Source of the DNA: Sphingobium baderi
GTDB taxonomy: Bacteria; Pseudomonadota; Alphaproteobacteria; Sphingomonadales; Sphingomonadaceae
Length of the DNA: 64,000 nucleotides
NCBI RefSeq assembly: GCF_001456115.1
Contig: NZ_CP013264.1
Coordinates: 976,001 to 1,040,000, forward strand
Reading direction: 5' to 3'
In this document: piece by piece, positions 9,636 through 18,581 of the stretch
Layout of the letters: each line of letters starts with the position of its first letter
Position numbering within the stretch: the stretch's first letter is position 1
Program-made: the position numbers and the translations under genes
Notes under the pieces: generated by a model
The model's input: the letters and a program-made list of their open reading frames with translations, nothing else
What the model was told of the DNA's origin: nothing
The model's database searches: none

Positions 9636-9657
9636 CCCTCTCCCCGAGGGGAGAGGG
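9636..9657. repeat. REP-like palindrome between serA and DUF559 gene
   Basis: Perfect inverted repeat CCCTCTCCCC-ga-GGGGAGAGGG, preceded by another CTCCCCCTCTCCC. No T-run follows on either strand, so it looks like a repetitive extragenic palindrome rather than a terminator. A related CCCCCTCACCCC/GGAGGG sequence lies at 9234-9267 inside the other end of the DUF559 gene. Confidence 0.6.
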
Positions 9658-9668
9658 CTTTGCCGGGC

Positions 9669-11249
9669 TTATGCGAAGTGCAGCGGCTTCACCGTCTTGA
9701 CGCCGGTCAGCTTGCCGATCTCCTCACGCAGGCCGTCCGTCACCGCACCGTCGACCGACAGCAGCAGCACGGCTTCGCCGCCCTGGTTGCGGCGGCCCAG
9801 ATGGAAGGTGCCGATATTGACGCCCGCTTCGCCCAGCGTCGAACCCAGACGGCCGATGAAGCCGGGCGCGTCCTGATTGACGATATAGAGCATGGTGCCG
9901 GTGAGGTCGGCCTCCACCTTGATGCCGAACAGTTCGACAAGGCGCGGCTGGGCATGGCCGAACAGCGTGCCCGCTACCGACTTGTCGCCCGATTCGGTGG
10001 TGACGGTGACGCGCACGAGGGTCTGGTAATCGCCTTCGCGGTCGTGGCGGACTTCGCGCACGTCAAGGCCGCGTTCCTTGGCCAGGAAGGGCGCGTTCAC
10101 CATGTTCACCGTGTCGGAATAGACGCGCATCAGGCCCGCGAGCACCGCCGCGGTGATCGGCTTCTGGTTGAGTTCGGCGGCATGGCCTTCAACCTCTACC
10201 GCAACGCCGGTGATGGCGTCGCCTTCAAGCTGGCCGACCAGCGAGCCGAGCTTTTCGGCGATGGCCATATAGGGCTTGAGCTTGGGCGCTTCCTCGGCCG
10301 ACAGGCTGGGCATGTTGAGCGCGTTGGTGACGCCGCCCGATACGAGGAAATCGGCCATCTGCTCAGCCACCTGAAGCGCGACATTGACCTGCGCTTCGGT
10401 GGTCGACGCGCCCAGATGCGGGGTGCAGACGAAACCGGGCGTGCCGAACAGCGGCGAATCCTTGGCCGGTTCGGTTTCGAACACGTCCAGCGCCGCGCCC
10501 GCGACCTGGCCGCTGTCGAGCGCATCCTTGAGCGCCGCCTCGTCGATCAGGCCGCCGCGCGCGCAGTTGACGATGCGGACGCCCTTCTTCGTCTTGGCAA
10601 GATTTTCGCGGCTCAGGATATTGCGGGTCTGGTCGGTGAGCGGCGTGTGCAGGGTGATGAAATCCGCCTTCGCCAGCAGCGTGTCGAGATCGGCCTTCTC
10701 CACGCCCATTTCGACGGCGCGTTCCGGGGTGAGGAAGGGGTCGAAGGCGACGACCTTCATCTTGAGGCCCAAGGCGCGGCTGGCGACGATGGAGCCGATA
10801 TTGCCCGCGCCGATCAGGCCCAGCGTCTTGCCGGTGACTTCGACGCCCATGAAGCGGTTCTTTTCCCACTTGCCCTGCTGGGTCGAGACGTCGGCTTCGG
10901 GAAGCTGGCGGGCGAGCGCGAACATCAGCGCGATGGCATGTTCGGCGGTGGTGATGGAATTGCCGAAGGGCGTGTTCATGACGACGACGCCCTTGGCCGA
11001 CGCCGCCGGAATGTCGACATTGTCGACGCCGATGCCTGCGCGGCCCACGACCTTGAGGTTGGTGGCGGCGTCGAGGATCTCCTTCGTCACCTTGGTCGAA
11101 CTGCGGATGGCGAGGCCGTCATACTGGCCGATGATCGCCTTCAGTTCTTCCGGGGTCTTGCCGGTGATTTCGTCGACCTCCACGCCGCGCTCGCGGAAGA
11201 TCGCGGCGGCATTGGGGTCCATCTTGTCGGAAATGAGTACCTTGGGCAT
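9669..11249 (-). CDS. serA: D-3-phosphoglycerate dehydrogenase
   Basis: A 526-residue long-form (type 1) SerA that oxidises 3-phosphoglycerate with NAD+ in the first step of serine synthesis. N-terminal substrate-binding half; the Rossmann motif LGLIGAGNIGSIVASRA for NAD+; the catalytic Arg in VNCARGGLIDEAAL, the Glu in VFETEPA, and the His in CTPHLGAST. The C-terminal part has the allosteric substrate-binding domain and an ACT domain (LYIVNQDAPGFIGRLGSTLGEAGVNIGTF), the usual site of serine feedback inhibition. It lies 99 bp downstream of serC on the same strand, the typical alphaproteobacterial serC-serA pair. GGAG precedes the start at a normal distance. Confidence 0.97.
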   Translation of the reverse strand: MPKVLISDKMDPNAAAIFRERGVEVDEITGKTPEELKAIIGQYDGLAIRSSTKVTKEILDAATNLKVVGRAGIGVDNVDIPAASAKGVVVMNTPFGNSITTAEHAIALMFALARQLPEADVSTQQGKWEKNRFMGVEVTGKTLGLIGAGNIGSIVASRALGLKMKVVAFDPFLTPERAVEMGVEKADLDTLLAKADFITLHTPLTDQTRNILSRENLAKTKKGVRIVNCARGGLIDEAALKDALDSGQVAGAALDVFETEPAKDSPLFGTPGFVCTPHLGASTTEAQVNVALQVAEQMADFLVSGGVTNALNMPSLSAEEAPKLKPYMAIAEKLGSLVGQLEGDAITGVAVEVEGHAAELNQKPITAAVLAGLMRVYSDTVNMVNAPFLAKERGLDVREVRHDREGDYQTLVRVTVTTESGDKSVAGTLFGHAQPRLVELFGIKVEADLTGTMLYIVNQDAPGFIGRLGSTLGEAGVNIGTFHLGRRNQGGEAVLLLSVDGAVTDGLREEIGKLTGVKTVKPLHFA

Positions 11250-11307
11250 GGGAATGCTCCTTGAATATGGTCCGTTCGGTTGAGCCGGTCGGAAGAGCCG
11301 GACAATG

Positions 11308-11335
11308 AAGGGCTTCGACAGACTCAGCCCGAACG
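11308..11335. repeat. Sphingomonad-type intergenic repeat fragment
   Basis: The serC-serA gap contains GAAGGGCTTCGACAGACTCAG followed by CCCGAAC, which I recognise as a sequence often scattered between genes in sphingomonad genomes. The call rests on memory of similar sequences; a second full copy is not present in this window. Confidence 0.4.
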
Positions 11336-11348
11336 ATGACAGGTTGGA

Positions 11349-12509
11349 TCAAGCGGCCTTGGTCTGGGCGTAGGCCCAGTCGAGCCAGGGGCCGAGCGCT
11401 TCGATGTCGGCGGTGTCGACAGTCGCGCCGCACCAGATGCGAAGACCGGCCGGGGCGTCGCGATAGCCCGCGACGTCATAGGCCGCGCCTTCCTTTTCGA
11501 GGAGGGCCGCAAAGCTCTTGATGAAGGCTTCGTCGGCGCCCGCGACGGTGAGGCACACGCTGGTCTTCGAGCGCGAGGGGGTGTCGGCGGCGAGATGGCC
11601 GAGCCAGTCGCGGTCCGCCACGATCTTGTCCAGAGCCGCCGCATTGGCGTCGCTGCGGGCGATCAGGCCCTTTGCGCCGCCGACCGACTTGCCCCATTCC
11701 AGCGCGAAGATCGCGTCCTCGACCGCCAGCATGGAGGGGGTGTTGATCGTCTCGCCCTTGAACACGCCCTCGGCCAGCTTGCCCTTACTCATCAGGCGGA
11801 ACACCTTGGGCAGCGGCCAGGCGGGGGTGTGGGTTTCGAGGCGCTCGACCGCGCGGGGACCGAGGATCAGCACGCCATGCGCGCCTTCGCCGCCCAGCAC
11901 CTTCTGCCAGGAGAAGGTAGCGACGTCGATCTTCGCCCAGTCGATGTCATAGGCGAACACCGCGCTGGTCGCGTCGGCAAAGGTCAGCCCTTCGCGGTCC
12001 GCCGGAATCCAGTCGGCGTTCGGCACGCGCACGCCCGAGGTGGTGCCGTTCCAGGTGAACAGCACGTCGTTGCTGAAATCCACTGCCGACAGATCGGGCA
12101 ACTGGCCATAGTCGGCGCGGATGACCGCGGGGTTGAGGTTCAATTGCTTGGCGGCGTCCGTCACCCAGCCTTCGCCGAAGCTTTCCCACGCCAGCGTCGT
12201 GACGGGCTTCGCGCCCAGCATCGTCCACATCGCCATTTCAAAGGCGCCGGTGTCGGAACCCGGCACGATGCCGATGCGGTGGGTTTCGGGCAGGTTCAGA
12301 AGCTCGCGCATCAGGTCGATGCAATAAGCGAGGCGGGTCTTGCCGATCTTCGAGCGGTGCGAGCGGCCCAGCGAATCCGTGGAGAGCGCAGCGGCGCTCC
12401 AGCCCGGAGGCTTGGCGCAGGGACCGGAAGAGAAAAAGGGGCGAGCCGGCTTGGTGGCGGGCTTGGCGGCAGGCGCAAGAGTGGCGTCTGCGGCAGTCGG
12501 TTCAGTCAT
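11349..12509 (-). CDS. serC: Phosphoserine aminotransferase
   Basis: A 386-residue PLP-dependent class V aminotransferase converting 3-phosphohydroxypyruvate and glutamate to phosphoserine. Family segments include PFFSSGPCAKPPGW near the start, HRSKIGKTRL, GIVPGSDTGAFEMAMW, and the PLP lysine in TFSWQKVLGGEGAHGVLIL. The N-terminal 24 residues are a low-complexity Ala/Pro/Lys extension, common in alphaproteobacterial SerC. It forms a serine-synthesis operon with serA downstream. The 5' leader contains a serC-type RNA element that probably controls translation (separate entry). Confidence 0.96.
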   Translation of the reverse strand: MTEPTAADATLAPAAKPATKPARPFFSSGPCAKPPGWSAAALSTDSLGRSHRSKIGKTRLAYCIDLMRELLNLPETHRIGIVPGSDTGAFEMAMWTMLGAKPVTTLAWESFGEGWVTDAAKQLNLNPAVIRADYGQLPDLSAVDFSNDVLFTWNGTTSGVRVPNADWIPADREGLTFADATSAVFAYDIDWAKIDVATFSWQKVLGGEGAHGVLILGPRAVERLETHTPAWPLPKVFRLMSKGKLAEGVFKGETINTPSMLAVEDAIFALEWGKSVGGAKGLIARSDANAAALDKIVADRDWLGHLAADTPSRSKTSVCLTVAGADEAFIKSFAALLEKEGAAYDVAGYRDAPAGLRIWCGATVDTADIEALGPWLDWAYAQTKAA

Positions 12510-12575
12510 GTAATGCTTCTCCTTACAGAGAGCACGCGCGGCGTTGGGACCGCGTGGCCCGCCGGTCGCCCTAAA
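12510..12575 (-). promoter_or_regulatory. serC leader RNA element (alphaproteobacterial serC motif)
   Basis: Read on the minus strand, the 60 bases before serC contain a strong hairpin CACGCGG-tcccaacg-CCGCGCGTG (two-base bulge). Next comes GCTCTCTGTAAGGAGAAGC, in which CTCT can pair with GGAG of the ribosome-binding site, 8-13 bases before the ATG. This two-stem layout, with the second stem covering the Shine-Dalgarno sequence, matches the conserved serC RNA motif described upstream of serC in alphaproteobacteria (Rfam serC family). The ligand or factor sensed is not established. Recognition is by eye without a covariance search. Confidence 0.72.
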
Positions 12576-12669
12576 GAGATCGGCGGGAGAGTCAAGAGCA
12601 GAACAAAATGCGACGAATCGAGGCCCGCGTTAACCACCGTCTGAAAAGAACGTGCTAAATGCTTGATTC

Positions 12670-13371
12670 ATGGAAGAGCGGGCGTGGGACAATCTGTTTC
12701 GACGCGGCGCGGGCCTTGCCGCGCTGTTGACAATGACTTTGGCGTTGGCGGCATGCGGCGGCGACCTGGTGCCGCGCGGCCGGGTGAGCAGCGCGTCCAA
12801 ACCGCATAAAGCCAAAACGGCCCGTCCCGCCGCTCCGCCGACGATGGAAGTGCGGCAGTGCATGGCGAAGCTGCAATCGCAATCCGTCGCCTTCACGCCA
12901 CTGCCCGATCAGAATTTCGGCGGCGGATGCAGCGCCCTGGGCAGCGTCAAGCTGCTCGACATCGGCGTGCCCGCGACCAATCTGGGCGCGATGACGTGCA
13001 ATCTCGCCGCCAATTTCGCGGCATGGGCGCGTTTTGGCGTGCAGCCCGCCGCCCGGTTGATCCTGGGCGCTGAGATCGTGCGGATCGAAACATTCGGCAC
13101 CTATAATTGCCGCCCCATCGCGGGCAGCGGCAAGCTTTCCGAACATGCCCACAGCAATGCAATCGACGTATCGGCCTTTGTCCTGTCGGACGGGCGGCGC
13201 ATTTCGATTGAGAAAGACTGGAGCGGCGACCGGCGCACGCGACAGTTCCTGGAAGTCATCCATGCCAGCGCCTGCAAGCGGTTCCGCACGGTGCTCAGTC
13301 CCAATTATAATGCCGCGCATCACGACCATTTCCATTTCGACATGGGCGGCAAGGGCGGCTTCTGCCGCTGA
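12670..13371 (+). CDS. Extensin-like (M15-type fold) lipoprotein
   Basis: A 233-residue protein with a signal sequence ending in LALAAC (lipobox Cys29), so probably a lipoprotein facing the periplasm. After a proline/lysine-rich linker the body matches the bacterial extensin-like C-terminal domain. SEHAHSNAIDVSAFVL carries the His and Asp, and NAAHHDHFHFDMG the second His pair, of a zinc site like that of LAS/M15 D-Ala-D-Ala peptidases. Six cysteines lie in the mature part. A role in cell-wall peptide cleavage is plausible from the fold but not shown. It diverges from serC, with the serC leader in between. Confidence 0.85.
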   Translation: MEERAWDNLFRRGAGLAALLTMTLALAACGGDLVPRGRVSSASKPHKAKTARPAAPPTMEVRQCMAKLQSQSVAFTPLPDQNFGGGCSALGSVKLLDIGVPATNLGAMTCNLAANFAAWARFGVQPAARLILGAEIVRIETFGTYNCRPIAGSGKLSEHAHSNAIDVSAFVLSDGRRISIEKDWSGDRRTRQFLEVIHASACKRFRTVLSPNYNAAHHDHFHFDMGGKGGFCR

Positions 13372-13415
13372 CAAGCCCCCTTGGCATGCCCGCCTTTGCT
13401 GCCTAGTGGGTCGGC

Positions 13416-14294
13416 ATGACCAAGAAAGAAATCGCCGAACGTAAATTCCGTCCGGCAAAGCAGGAAGCCGATGACGCCCGCAAGGCGATCGAAACGCCGC
13501 AGACCACCAGCGCGGCCTATCGTCTGGCCTTTCAGGATAATGAATTCCTGTTGCGGGAAGATTTGCGGCCCGTCCGGTTCCAGCTGGAACTGCTCAAGCC
13601 GGAACTGTTGATGGCCGAAGCGCGGATCGAATCGACCTTCGTCTTTTACGGATCGGCCCGCATCCCCGAACCCGAAGAGGCGCAGGCGCGAATTGACGCC
13701 GCGACCACGCCGGAACAGCGGCGGATCGCGGAGAATCTGGGCCGGAAGGCGCGCTATTATGACGAAGCGCGCAAACTGGCGCGCATCGCCGCCGCCTATC
13801 CGCCCAATCCCGCCGGGTGCCGCCATTTCGTCGTCTGTTCGGGCGGCGGCCCGTCCATCATGGAAGCGGCCAACCGGGGCGCGGCGGACATCGGGGCGCA
13901 GACCATCGGCATGAACATCGTCCTGCCGCATGAACAGGCGCCCAATCGGTTCGTGACGCCGGAGCTGTCCTTCCAGTTCCACTATTTCGCGCTCCGCAAG
14001 ATGCATTTCCTGCTGCGGGCGCGGGCGCTCGCGGTCTTTCCGGGCGGCTTCGGCACGTTCGACGAGTTTTTCGAGCTGCTGACACTGGTGCAGACCGGCA
14101 AGATGACGCCTATCCCCATCCTGCTGTTCGGTCGGGATTTCTGGAACCGCGTGGTGAATTTCGAGGCGCTGGCCGACGAAGGGGTGATCGCGCCGTCCGA
14201 CCTCAACCTCATCACCTGGGTCGAAACGGCGGAGGAAGCATGGGCGGCGGTCGAAGCCTTTTACGAGGATATGGAAGCGCCGGGTTGCGACTGA
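13416..14294 (+). CDS. LOG family protein (Rossmann-fold nucleotide-binding)
   Basis: A 292-residue protein. The central domain carries VCSGGGPSIMEAANRGA and FPGGFGTFDEFFELLTL, the second being the P-G-G-x-G-T-x-x-E active-site motif of LOG proteins (cytokinin riboside monophosphate phosphoribohydrolases, also called lysine-decarboxylase-like). An N-terminal extension of about 70 residues places it in the longer TIGR00730-related bacterial group, where the physiological nucleotide substrate is uncertain. It starts 44 bp after the extensin-like gene and is followed 50 bp later by the HAD phosphatase, all on one strand. Confidence 0.88.
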   Translation: MTKKEIAERKFRPAKQEADDARKAIETPQTTSAAYRLAFQDNEFLLREDLRPVRFQLELLKPELLMAEARIESTFVFYGSARIPEPEEAQARIDAATTPEQRRIAENLGRKARYYDEARKLARIAAAYPPNPAGCRHFVVCSGGGPSIMEAANRGAADIGAQTIGMNIVLPHEQAPNRFVTPELSFQFHYFALRKMHFLLRARALAVFPGGFGTFDEFFELLTLVQTGKMTPIPILLFGRDFWNRVVNFEALADEGVIAPSDLNLITWVETAEEAWAAVEAFYEDMEAPGCD

Positions 14295-14344
14295 AAAGCG
14301 CAACTCGCCTTGCCCTTGCCCACCGGCGGGGATAGGGCGCGGTC

Positions 14345-15013
14345 ATGCGCGCGGACCTTGCCCATATCGATTGCTGGATCTTCGATCTGGACAATACCCT
14401 CTATCCGGCGAAGGCGGACCTGTTCGCCCTGATCGACGTGAAGATGGGCGAGTTCATCCAGGGGCTGCTGGGTTGCGATCCGGTAGAGGCGAAGGCCGTG
14501 CAGAAACGCTATTTCATGGAGCACGGCACGACGCTTTCGGGCCTGATGCGGCATCACGGCATCGAGCCGCGCGCTTTCCTCGACTATGTCCACGATATTT
14601 CAATGGAGCGGCTGGAGGTGGACGCGGCACTCAACGCCCGCATCGCGGCGCTGCCGGGACGGCGGCTGATCTTCACCAATGGCGACGCGGATTATGCGGG
14701 GCGGGTGCTCGACCGGCTGGGGCTGGCCGACGCGTTCGAGCTGATCCACGACATCCATGCCTGCCAATATGTGCCCAAGCCCGATCCGTCCGGCTATGCC
14801 GCGCTTTGCTCCGCCCATGGGGTCGATCCGGTGCGCGCGGCCTTTTTCGAGGATATGGCCCGCAACCTGAAGCCCGCCAAGGCGATCGGCATGACGACCG
14901 TCTGGGTCAATAACGGATCGGAAGGCGGCAGCCACGATCACCATCCCGATTTCATCGATTTCGAAACCGATCATCTGACGCCATTTCTGGCCGACATCAT
15001 TGGGGAAACATAA
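14345..15013 (+). CDS. HAD-family pyrimidine 5'-nucleotidase-like phosphatase
   Basis: A 222-residue haloacid-dehalogenase hydrolase. Motif I is FDLDNTLYP with the nucleophile/acid-base aspartate pair, motif II is LIFTNGD, motif III the KPDPSGY lysine, motif [14 protein letters not shown]. The order and the FDLDNTLYP form are typical of the pyrimidine 5'-nucleotidase/PPM-like group (SDT1/PHM8-like), which dephosphorylates UMP/CMP or similar monophosphates. The last base of its stop codon is the first base of the dapD start (TAATG), so the two are translationally coupled. Confidence 0.9.
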   Translation: MRADLAHIDCWIFDLDNTLYPAKADLFALIDVKMGEFIQGLLGCDPVEAKAVQKRYFMEHGTTLSGLMRHHGIEPRAFLDYVHDISMERLEVDAALNARIAALPGRRLIFTNGDADYAGRVLDRLGLADAFELIHDIHACQYVPKPDPSGYAALCSAHGVDPVRAAFFEDMARNLKPAKAIGMTTVWVNNGSEGGSHDHHPDFIDFETDHLTPFLADIIGET

Positions 15014-15849
15014 TGACCGACCTGATCGCCACCATCGACGCCGCCTGGGAGGACCGGGCCAATGTGACCCTGTCCACGCAAGGCCCGGTGCGGCAGGCGG
15101 TGGACAAGGCGCTCAGCCTGCTGGACAGTGGCGAAGCGCGGGTCGCCGAACCGAAGGGCGATGGCTGGCAGGTCAATCAGTGGCTGAAGAAGGCGGTGCT
15201 GCTGTCCTTCCGCCTGAACGACAATGCGATGATCGACAATGGTCCGGGCGCGGGCCATTGGTGGGACAAGGTGCCCAGCAAGTTCGCAGGCTGGGACGAA
15301 GCCGCTTTCCGCGCCGCCGGGTTCCGCGCCGTTCCGGGCTCCTTCGCGCGGGCGGGTTCGCATATCGCGAAGAATGTCATCCTGATGCCCAGCTTCGTGA
15401 ACATCGGCGCGTTCGTGGATGAAGGCACGATGGTCGATACCTGGGTGACGGTGGGAAGCTGCGCCCAGATCGGCAAGAATGTCCATCTGTCGGGCGGCGT
15501 CGGCATTGGCGGCGTGCTGGAGCCGTTGCAGGCCGACCCGGTCATCATTGAGGACGACTGTTTCATCGGCGCGCGGTCCGAAGTGGTGGAAGGCGTGCGG
15601 ATCGGCAAGGGATCGGTGCTGTCGATGGGCGTCTTCATCGGCCAGTCGACCAAGATCGTGGACCGCACCACGGGCGAAATCTTCATGGGGCAGGTGCCGC
15701 CCTATTCGGTGGTCGTGCCCGGATCGCTGCCCGGCAAGCCGCTGCCCGACGGCACACCGGGGCCGAGCCTGTATTGCGCGGTGATCGTCAAGCGCGTGGA
15801 CGCGCAGACCCGGTCCAAGACGGGCATCAACGACCTGTTGCGCGATTGA
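15013..15849 (+). CDS. dapD: 2,3,4,5-Tetrahydropyridine-2,6-dicarboxylate N-succinyltransferase
   Basis: A 278-residue acyltransferase using succinyl-CoA to succinylate tetrahydrodipicolinate in the lysine/meso-diaminopimelate pathway. The middle is a left-handed parallel beta helix built of hexapeptide repeats (e.g. [60 protein letters not shown]), as in trimeric LpxA-type enzymes. The start is fixed by the TAATG overlap with the HAD gene. Length and motifs are standard. A hairpin terminator lies about 60 bp downstream. Confidence 0.97.
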   Translation: MTDLIATIDAAWEDRANVTLSTQGPVRQAVDKALSLLDSGEARVAEPKGDGWQVNQWLKKAVLLSFRLNDNAMIDNGPGAGHWWDKVPSKFAGWDEAAFRAAGFRAVPGSFARAGSHIAKNVILMPSFVNIGAFVDEGTMVDTWVTVGSCAQIGKNVHLSGGVGIGGVLEPLQADPVIIEDDCFIGARSEVVEGVRIGKGSVLSMGVFIGQSTKIVDRTTGEIFMGQVPPYSVVVPGSLPGKPLPDGTPGPSLYCAVIVKRVDAQTRSKTGINDLLRD

Positions 15850-15910
15850 AACGGGAGAAGGGCTCGTCCGTCCGTGGCGGGCGGGGCCTTCAGAAAAGCT
15901 GCATGTGGAA

Positions 15911-15943
15911 AAAGCGGCCCTTCACGCAATGGAGGGCCGCTTT
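15911..15943 (-). terminator. Bidirectional hairpin terminator between dapD and efflux operon
   Basis: Perfect 11-bp stem AAAGCGGCCCT/AGGGCCGCTTT with an 11-base loop. On the minus strand it continues as TTTTTCC, giving a good terminator for the efflux operon that ends at 15988. On the plus strand it gives a weaker TTTGCAT tail after dapD. Confidence 0.8.
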
Positions 15944-15987
15944 GCATATCCGTCGCCGGGTGGACAGGGGCCGGTGCGGCGATCCCT

Positions 15988-17382
15988 TCAGACAGGACCG
16001 CCCAGCGACTTCACCAATGAAATGGCGGCGCGCATCCTTTGCGTCTGGACCAGAAGCAGGGCGCGTTGCGCGGAAAGAGCGTCCGTCTGTGCCGTCACCA
16101 CCTCCAGATAATCCGATGCGCCGTCGCGATAGCGGGTGAGCGCCAGTTCGCTGGTCCGTTCGGCGGCATTGGCCGCGCTTTCCTGACTGATCGCCTGATC
16201 GGCCAGATAGCGGTTGGCGGCGATCGCATCCTCCACCTGGCGGAATGCCGTCAGCACCGTGTCGCGATAACCGGCGGCCAGTTCTTCATATTCGGCGCGG
16301 GAGATGCGAAGCTGCGCCTTGCGGCGTCCGCCGTCGAACAGCGACAGGATCGCCGATGCGGGACCGAGGCCCCAGAAGCTGTTGGGCGTCTTGAACAGAT
16401 CGCCATGGGTGGTTTCATATCCACCGGCAAGGCCCAGCGTGACCGTGGGGAAAAAGGCTGCCTTGGCGACCCCGATGCGCGCATTGGCCGCAAACATGCG
16501 CCGCTCGGCAGCGGCGATGTCGGGGCGCCGCTGAAGCAGTTGCGACGGCGCGCCCGTGGGCATGAGGGGCGCGGCAAGGGATTGCGTTTGCCGCTCAATG
16601 CGAAAATCCGATGCGACAGCGCCCACCAGCGCGGCGATTTCATGCTCGGTAGCGGCGCGTTCATTGGCGACGGCGGAAATCTGCGCGCGGGCATTGTCCA
16701 GCACGGTCCGGGCGCGATTGACGTCGATGCCCGAAGCGATGCCGCCGTCATGTCGCCGGACCGTCAGCGCATGAGCCTTGTCATAGGCATCGACCGTCGC
16801 GCGCAGCAATTCCGCCTCCGCATCCAGACCCCGCAACCGCGCATAGGCATCCGCGACGGCGGCTTGCAGGCTGAGGCGCGCGGAGGCCAGATCCTCTCCG
16901 CTCGCCTGCGCGTCGGCGCGCGCCGCCCTCACGCTGTTGCGGATACGACCCCAGAGATCCAGTTCATAGTCCAGCGAACCGCCGACCGTGAAATCATCGT
17001 AGGTCGATGCGTTGCCGTTTCCGCCGACACGATTGCCGGACAGACGCTGGCGGCTGGCGTCGGCGCCCGCGGCGATTTCGGGAAACAGGTCCGCTGTCTC
17101 CGCCCGCGCGGCGGCCCGTGCCTGATCGTATCGCGCGAGGGCGGCCGCCAGGGTGGGACTGGCCGCGGCGCTGCGCGCTTCCAGATCGTTGAGTATGAGA
17201 TCGTTGAAGACTTCCCACCAATTGCCGCGCGGCAGGCCGTCCATCGGCTGGGCGGCGGTCCAGCCCTCGGCTTCGCTGAAATTCTGGGGGACACCTATAT
17301 TCGGGGGTTGGTAGGCCGGCGCCATCGAACAGCCCGTCAGCAGCGCCAGCGCACCCGCCGCGATCCGGCGGCGGGCGATCAT
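15988..17382 (-). CDS. RND efflux outer-membrane channel (OprM/NodT family lipoprotein)
   Basis: A 464-residue TolC-like outer membrane factor. The signal sequence ends in LALLTGCSMAPAYQPP, whose Cys19 is the lipobox. Two homologous outer-membrane-efflux repeats follow, with typical segments such as YELDLWGRIRNSVRAARADAQ and GAPSQLLQRRPDIAAAERRMFAANARIGVAKAAFFPTVTL (given here in part). It is the last gene of the operon and its start overlaps the adaptor stop (ATGA). It forms the exit channel for the RND pump encoded upstream. Confidence 0.95.
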   Translation of the reverse strand: MIARRRIAAGALALLTGCSMAPAYQPPNIGVPQNFSEAEGWTAAQPMDGLPRGNWWEVFNDLILNDLEARSAAASPTLAAALARYDQARAAARAETADLFPEIAAGADASRQRLSGNRVGGNGNASTYDDFTVGGSLDYELDLWGRIRNSVRAARADAQASGEDLASARLSLQAAVADAYARLRGLDAEAELLRATVDAYDKAHALTVRRHDGGIASGIDVNRARTVLDNARAQISAVANERAATEHEIAALVGAVASDFRIERQTQSLAAPLMPTGAPSQLLQRRPDIAAAERRMFAANARIGVAKAAFFPTVTLGLAGGYETTHGDLFKTPNSFWGLGPASAILSLFDGGRRKAQLRISRAEYEELAAGYRDTVLTAFRQVEDAIAANRYLADQAISQESAANAAERTSELALTRYRDGASDYLEVVTAQTDALSAQRALLLVQTQRMRAAISLVKSLGGPV

Positions 17383-18581
17383 GCGCGATCCCCCTTTCCA
17401 CCGGCGGGCTTCTGCACATGGACGCGATCGCCATTGTGGATCGCATCGGGAGGATTGTCGATGACGCGGTCGGCAGGGCTGATGCCCCCCGAAAGCTGGA
17501 CGACATTGCCTTCGTCGCGCGCGATGGTCACGGGCTTCACGGTGACGCGCCCGTCCTTGCCCACCACAGCGACGGAAGGTCCGTTACCGCCATAGAGTAT
17601 GGCGCTCCCCGGCAGGGTCAGGCCGTTGCCGTGACCGGGGACGACCTTGAAACTGACTTGCGTGAAAGCGCCGGGCTTGAGCGCGCCATCGGCATTGTCC
17701 GCCTGCAACTCCACCAGCACGGCGCCCGACTGCGTATCGACCGCGTCGGCACTGCGGGTCAGTGCGGCGGTAAAGGTCCGGCCGGGAAATTCGGGCAGCG
17801 CGAGAGTTGCGGCCATGCCGGAACGCAGCGACGCCGAATAGGCCTGAGGCACGCGCACATAGACACGCATCCGATGGATGTCGGAGACGGTGAAAAGGGG
17901 CTGGGCAGCGGCATTGCCGGACACGACCAACGCGCCGATCTGGGCCGATCGGCTGGTGACGATGCCGTCGAACGGCGCGGACAGACGGGTGAAGCCCTGA
18001 AGCGCCTGAAGACGCTTCACATTGGCGAGCGCGGCATTGGCGAGCGCGGTGCGGGCCGCCAGATCGCCGGCCTTTTCATCCGCCTCCTGTCGCGACACGG
18101 CGTCCTGCGCCAGCATCGAACTCCATCGCCTGGCCGTGATCGCGGCAAGCCGCTGATTGGCGAGCGCGGTCTGATAATCGGCCTGTGCCTGCGCCAGTTG
18201 CTGATCGACTTCCGGCGCATCGAGAATGGCCAGCGATTGCCCCGCGCGCACATGATCGCCGATGTCGGCCAGCCAGCGGCGCACATAGCCATTGGTGCGG
18301 GCATAGATGGCGGCGCTGTTATAGGCTTGCAGACTGCCCGGCAGGACCAGCGCGCCGGCATCGCCATTGGCGGTAGGCGCGATGACCGCGACGGTGGGGA
18401 TGGCGGTATCGGCCGCCACCTGTTTCAGTTCGTTCGTCGCGTTGATCCGTGACGCCACGCCCAGCGCGACGATGATGATCGCCACCACGGCCGCACCGAT
18501 GCCCACACGCTTCAGCGTGCGGTTGTCAGGCCCCGCGGGGGGAATGTCATTTTCGATTGAAGGGCTATGGGGATCAGACAT
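17379..18581 (-). CDS. RND efflux periplasmic adaptor (membrane fusion protein)
   Basis: A 400-residue HlyD/AcrA-type adaptor. The start MSDPHSPSIEND at 18581 is chosen because it overlaps the permease stop by a few bases and leaves one N-terminal membrane anchor (VGIGAAVVAIIIVALGVAS). The lipoyl half-motifs are YVRRWLADIGDHVRAGQSLA and FDGIVTSRSAQIGALV, flanking an alpha-helical hairpin with AQADYQTALANQRLAAITARRW. Beta-barrel and membrane-proximal domains follow. It bridges the inner-membrane permease to the outer-membrane channel. Confidence 0.95.
   Translation of the reverse strand: MSDPHSPSIENDIPPAGPDNRTLKRVGIGAAVVAIIIVALGVASRINATNELKQVAADTAIPTVAVIAPTANGDAGALVLPGSLQAYNSAAIYARTNGYVRRWLADIGDHVRAGQSLAILDAPEVDQQLAQAQADYQTALANQRLAAITARRWSSMLAQDAVSRQEADEKAGDLAARTALANAALANVKRLQALQGFTRLSAPFDGIVTSRSAQIGALVVSGNAAAQPLFTVSDIHRMRVYVRVPQAYSASLRSGMAATLALPEFPGRTFTAALTRSADAVDTQSGAVLVELQADNADGALKPGAFTQVSFKVVPGHGNGLTLPGSAILYGGNGPSVAVVGKDGRVTVKPVTIARDEGNVVQLSGGISPADRVIDNPPDAIHNGDRVHVQKPAGGKGDRA

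Noticed and set aside
9558..11264. 568-codon plus-strand open frame
   Set aside because: Antisense to serA; low-complexity Arg/Gly/Ala/Asp composition and no recognisable family.
16039..17595. 518-codon plus-strand open frame
   Set aside because: Antisense to the OprM-type channel and adaptor genes, both of which have all family motifs.
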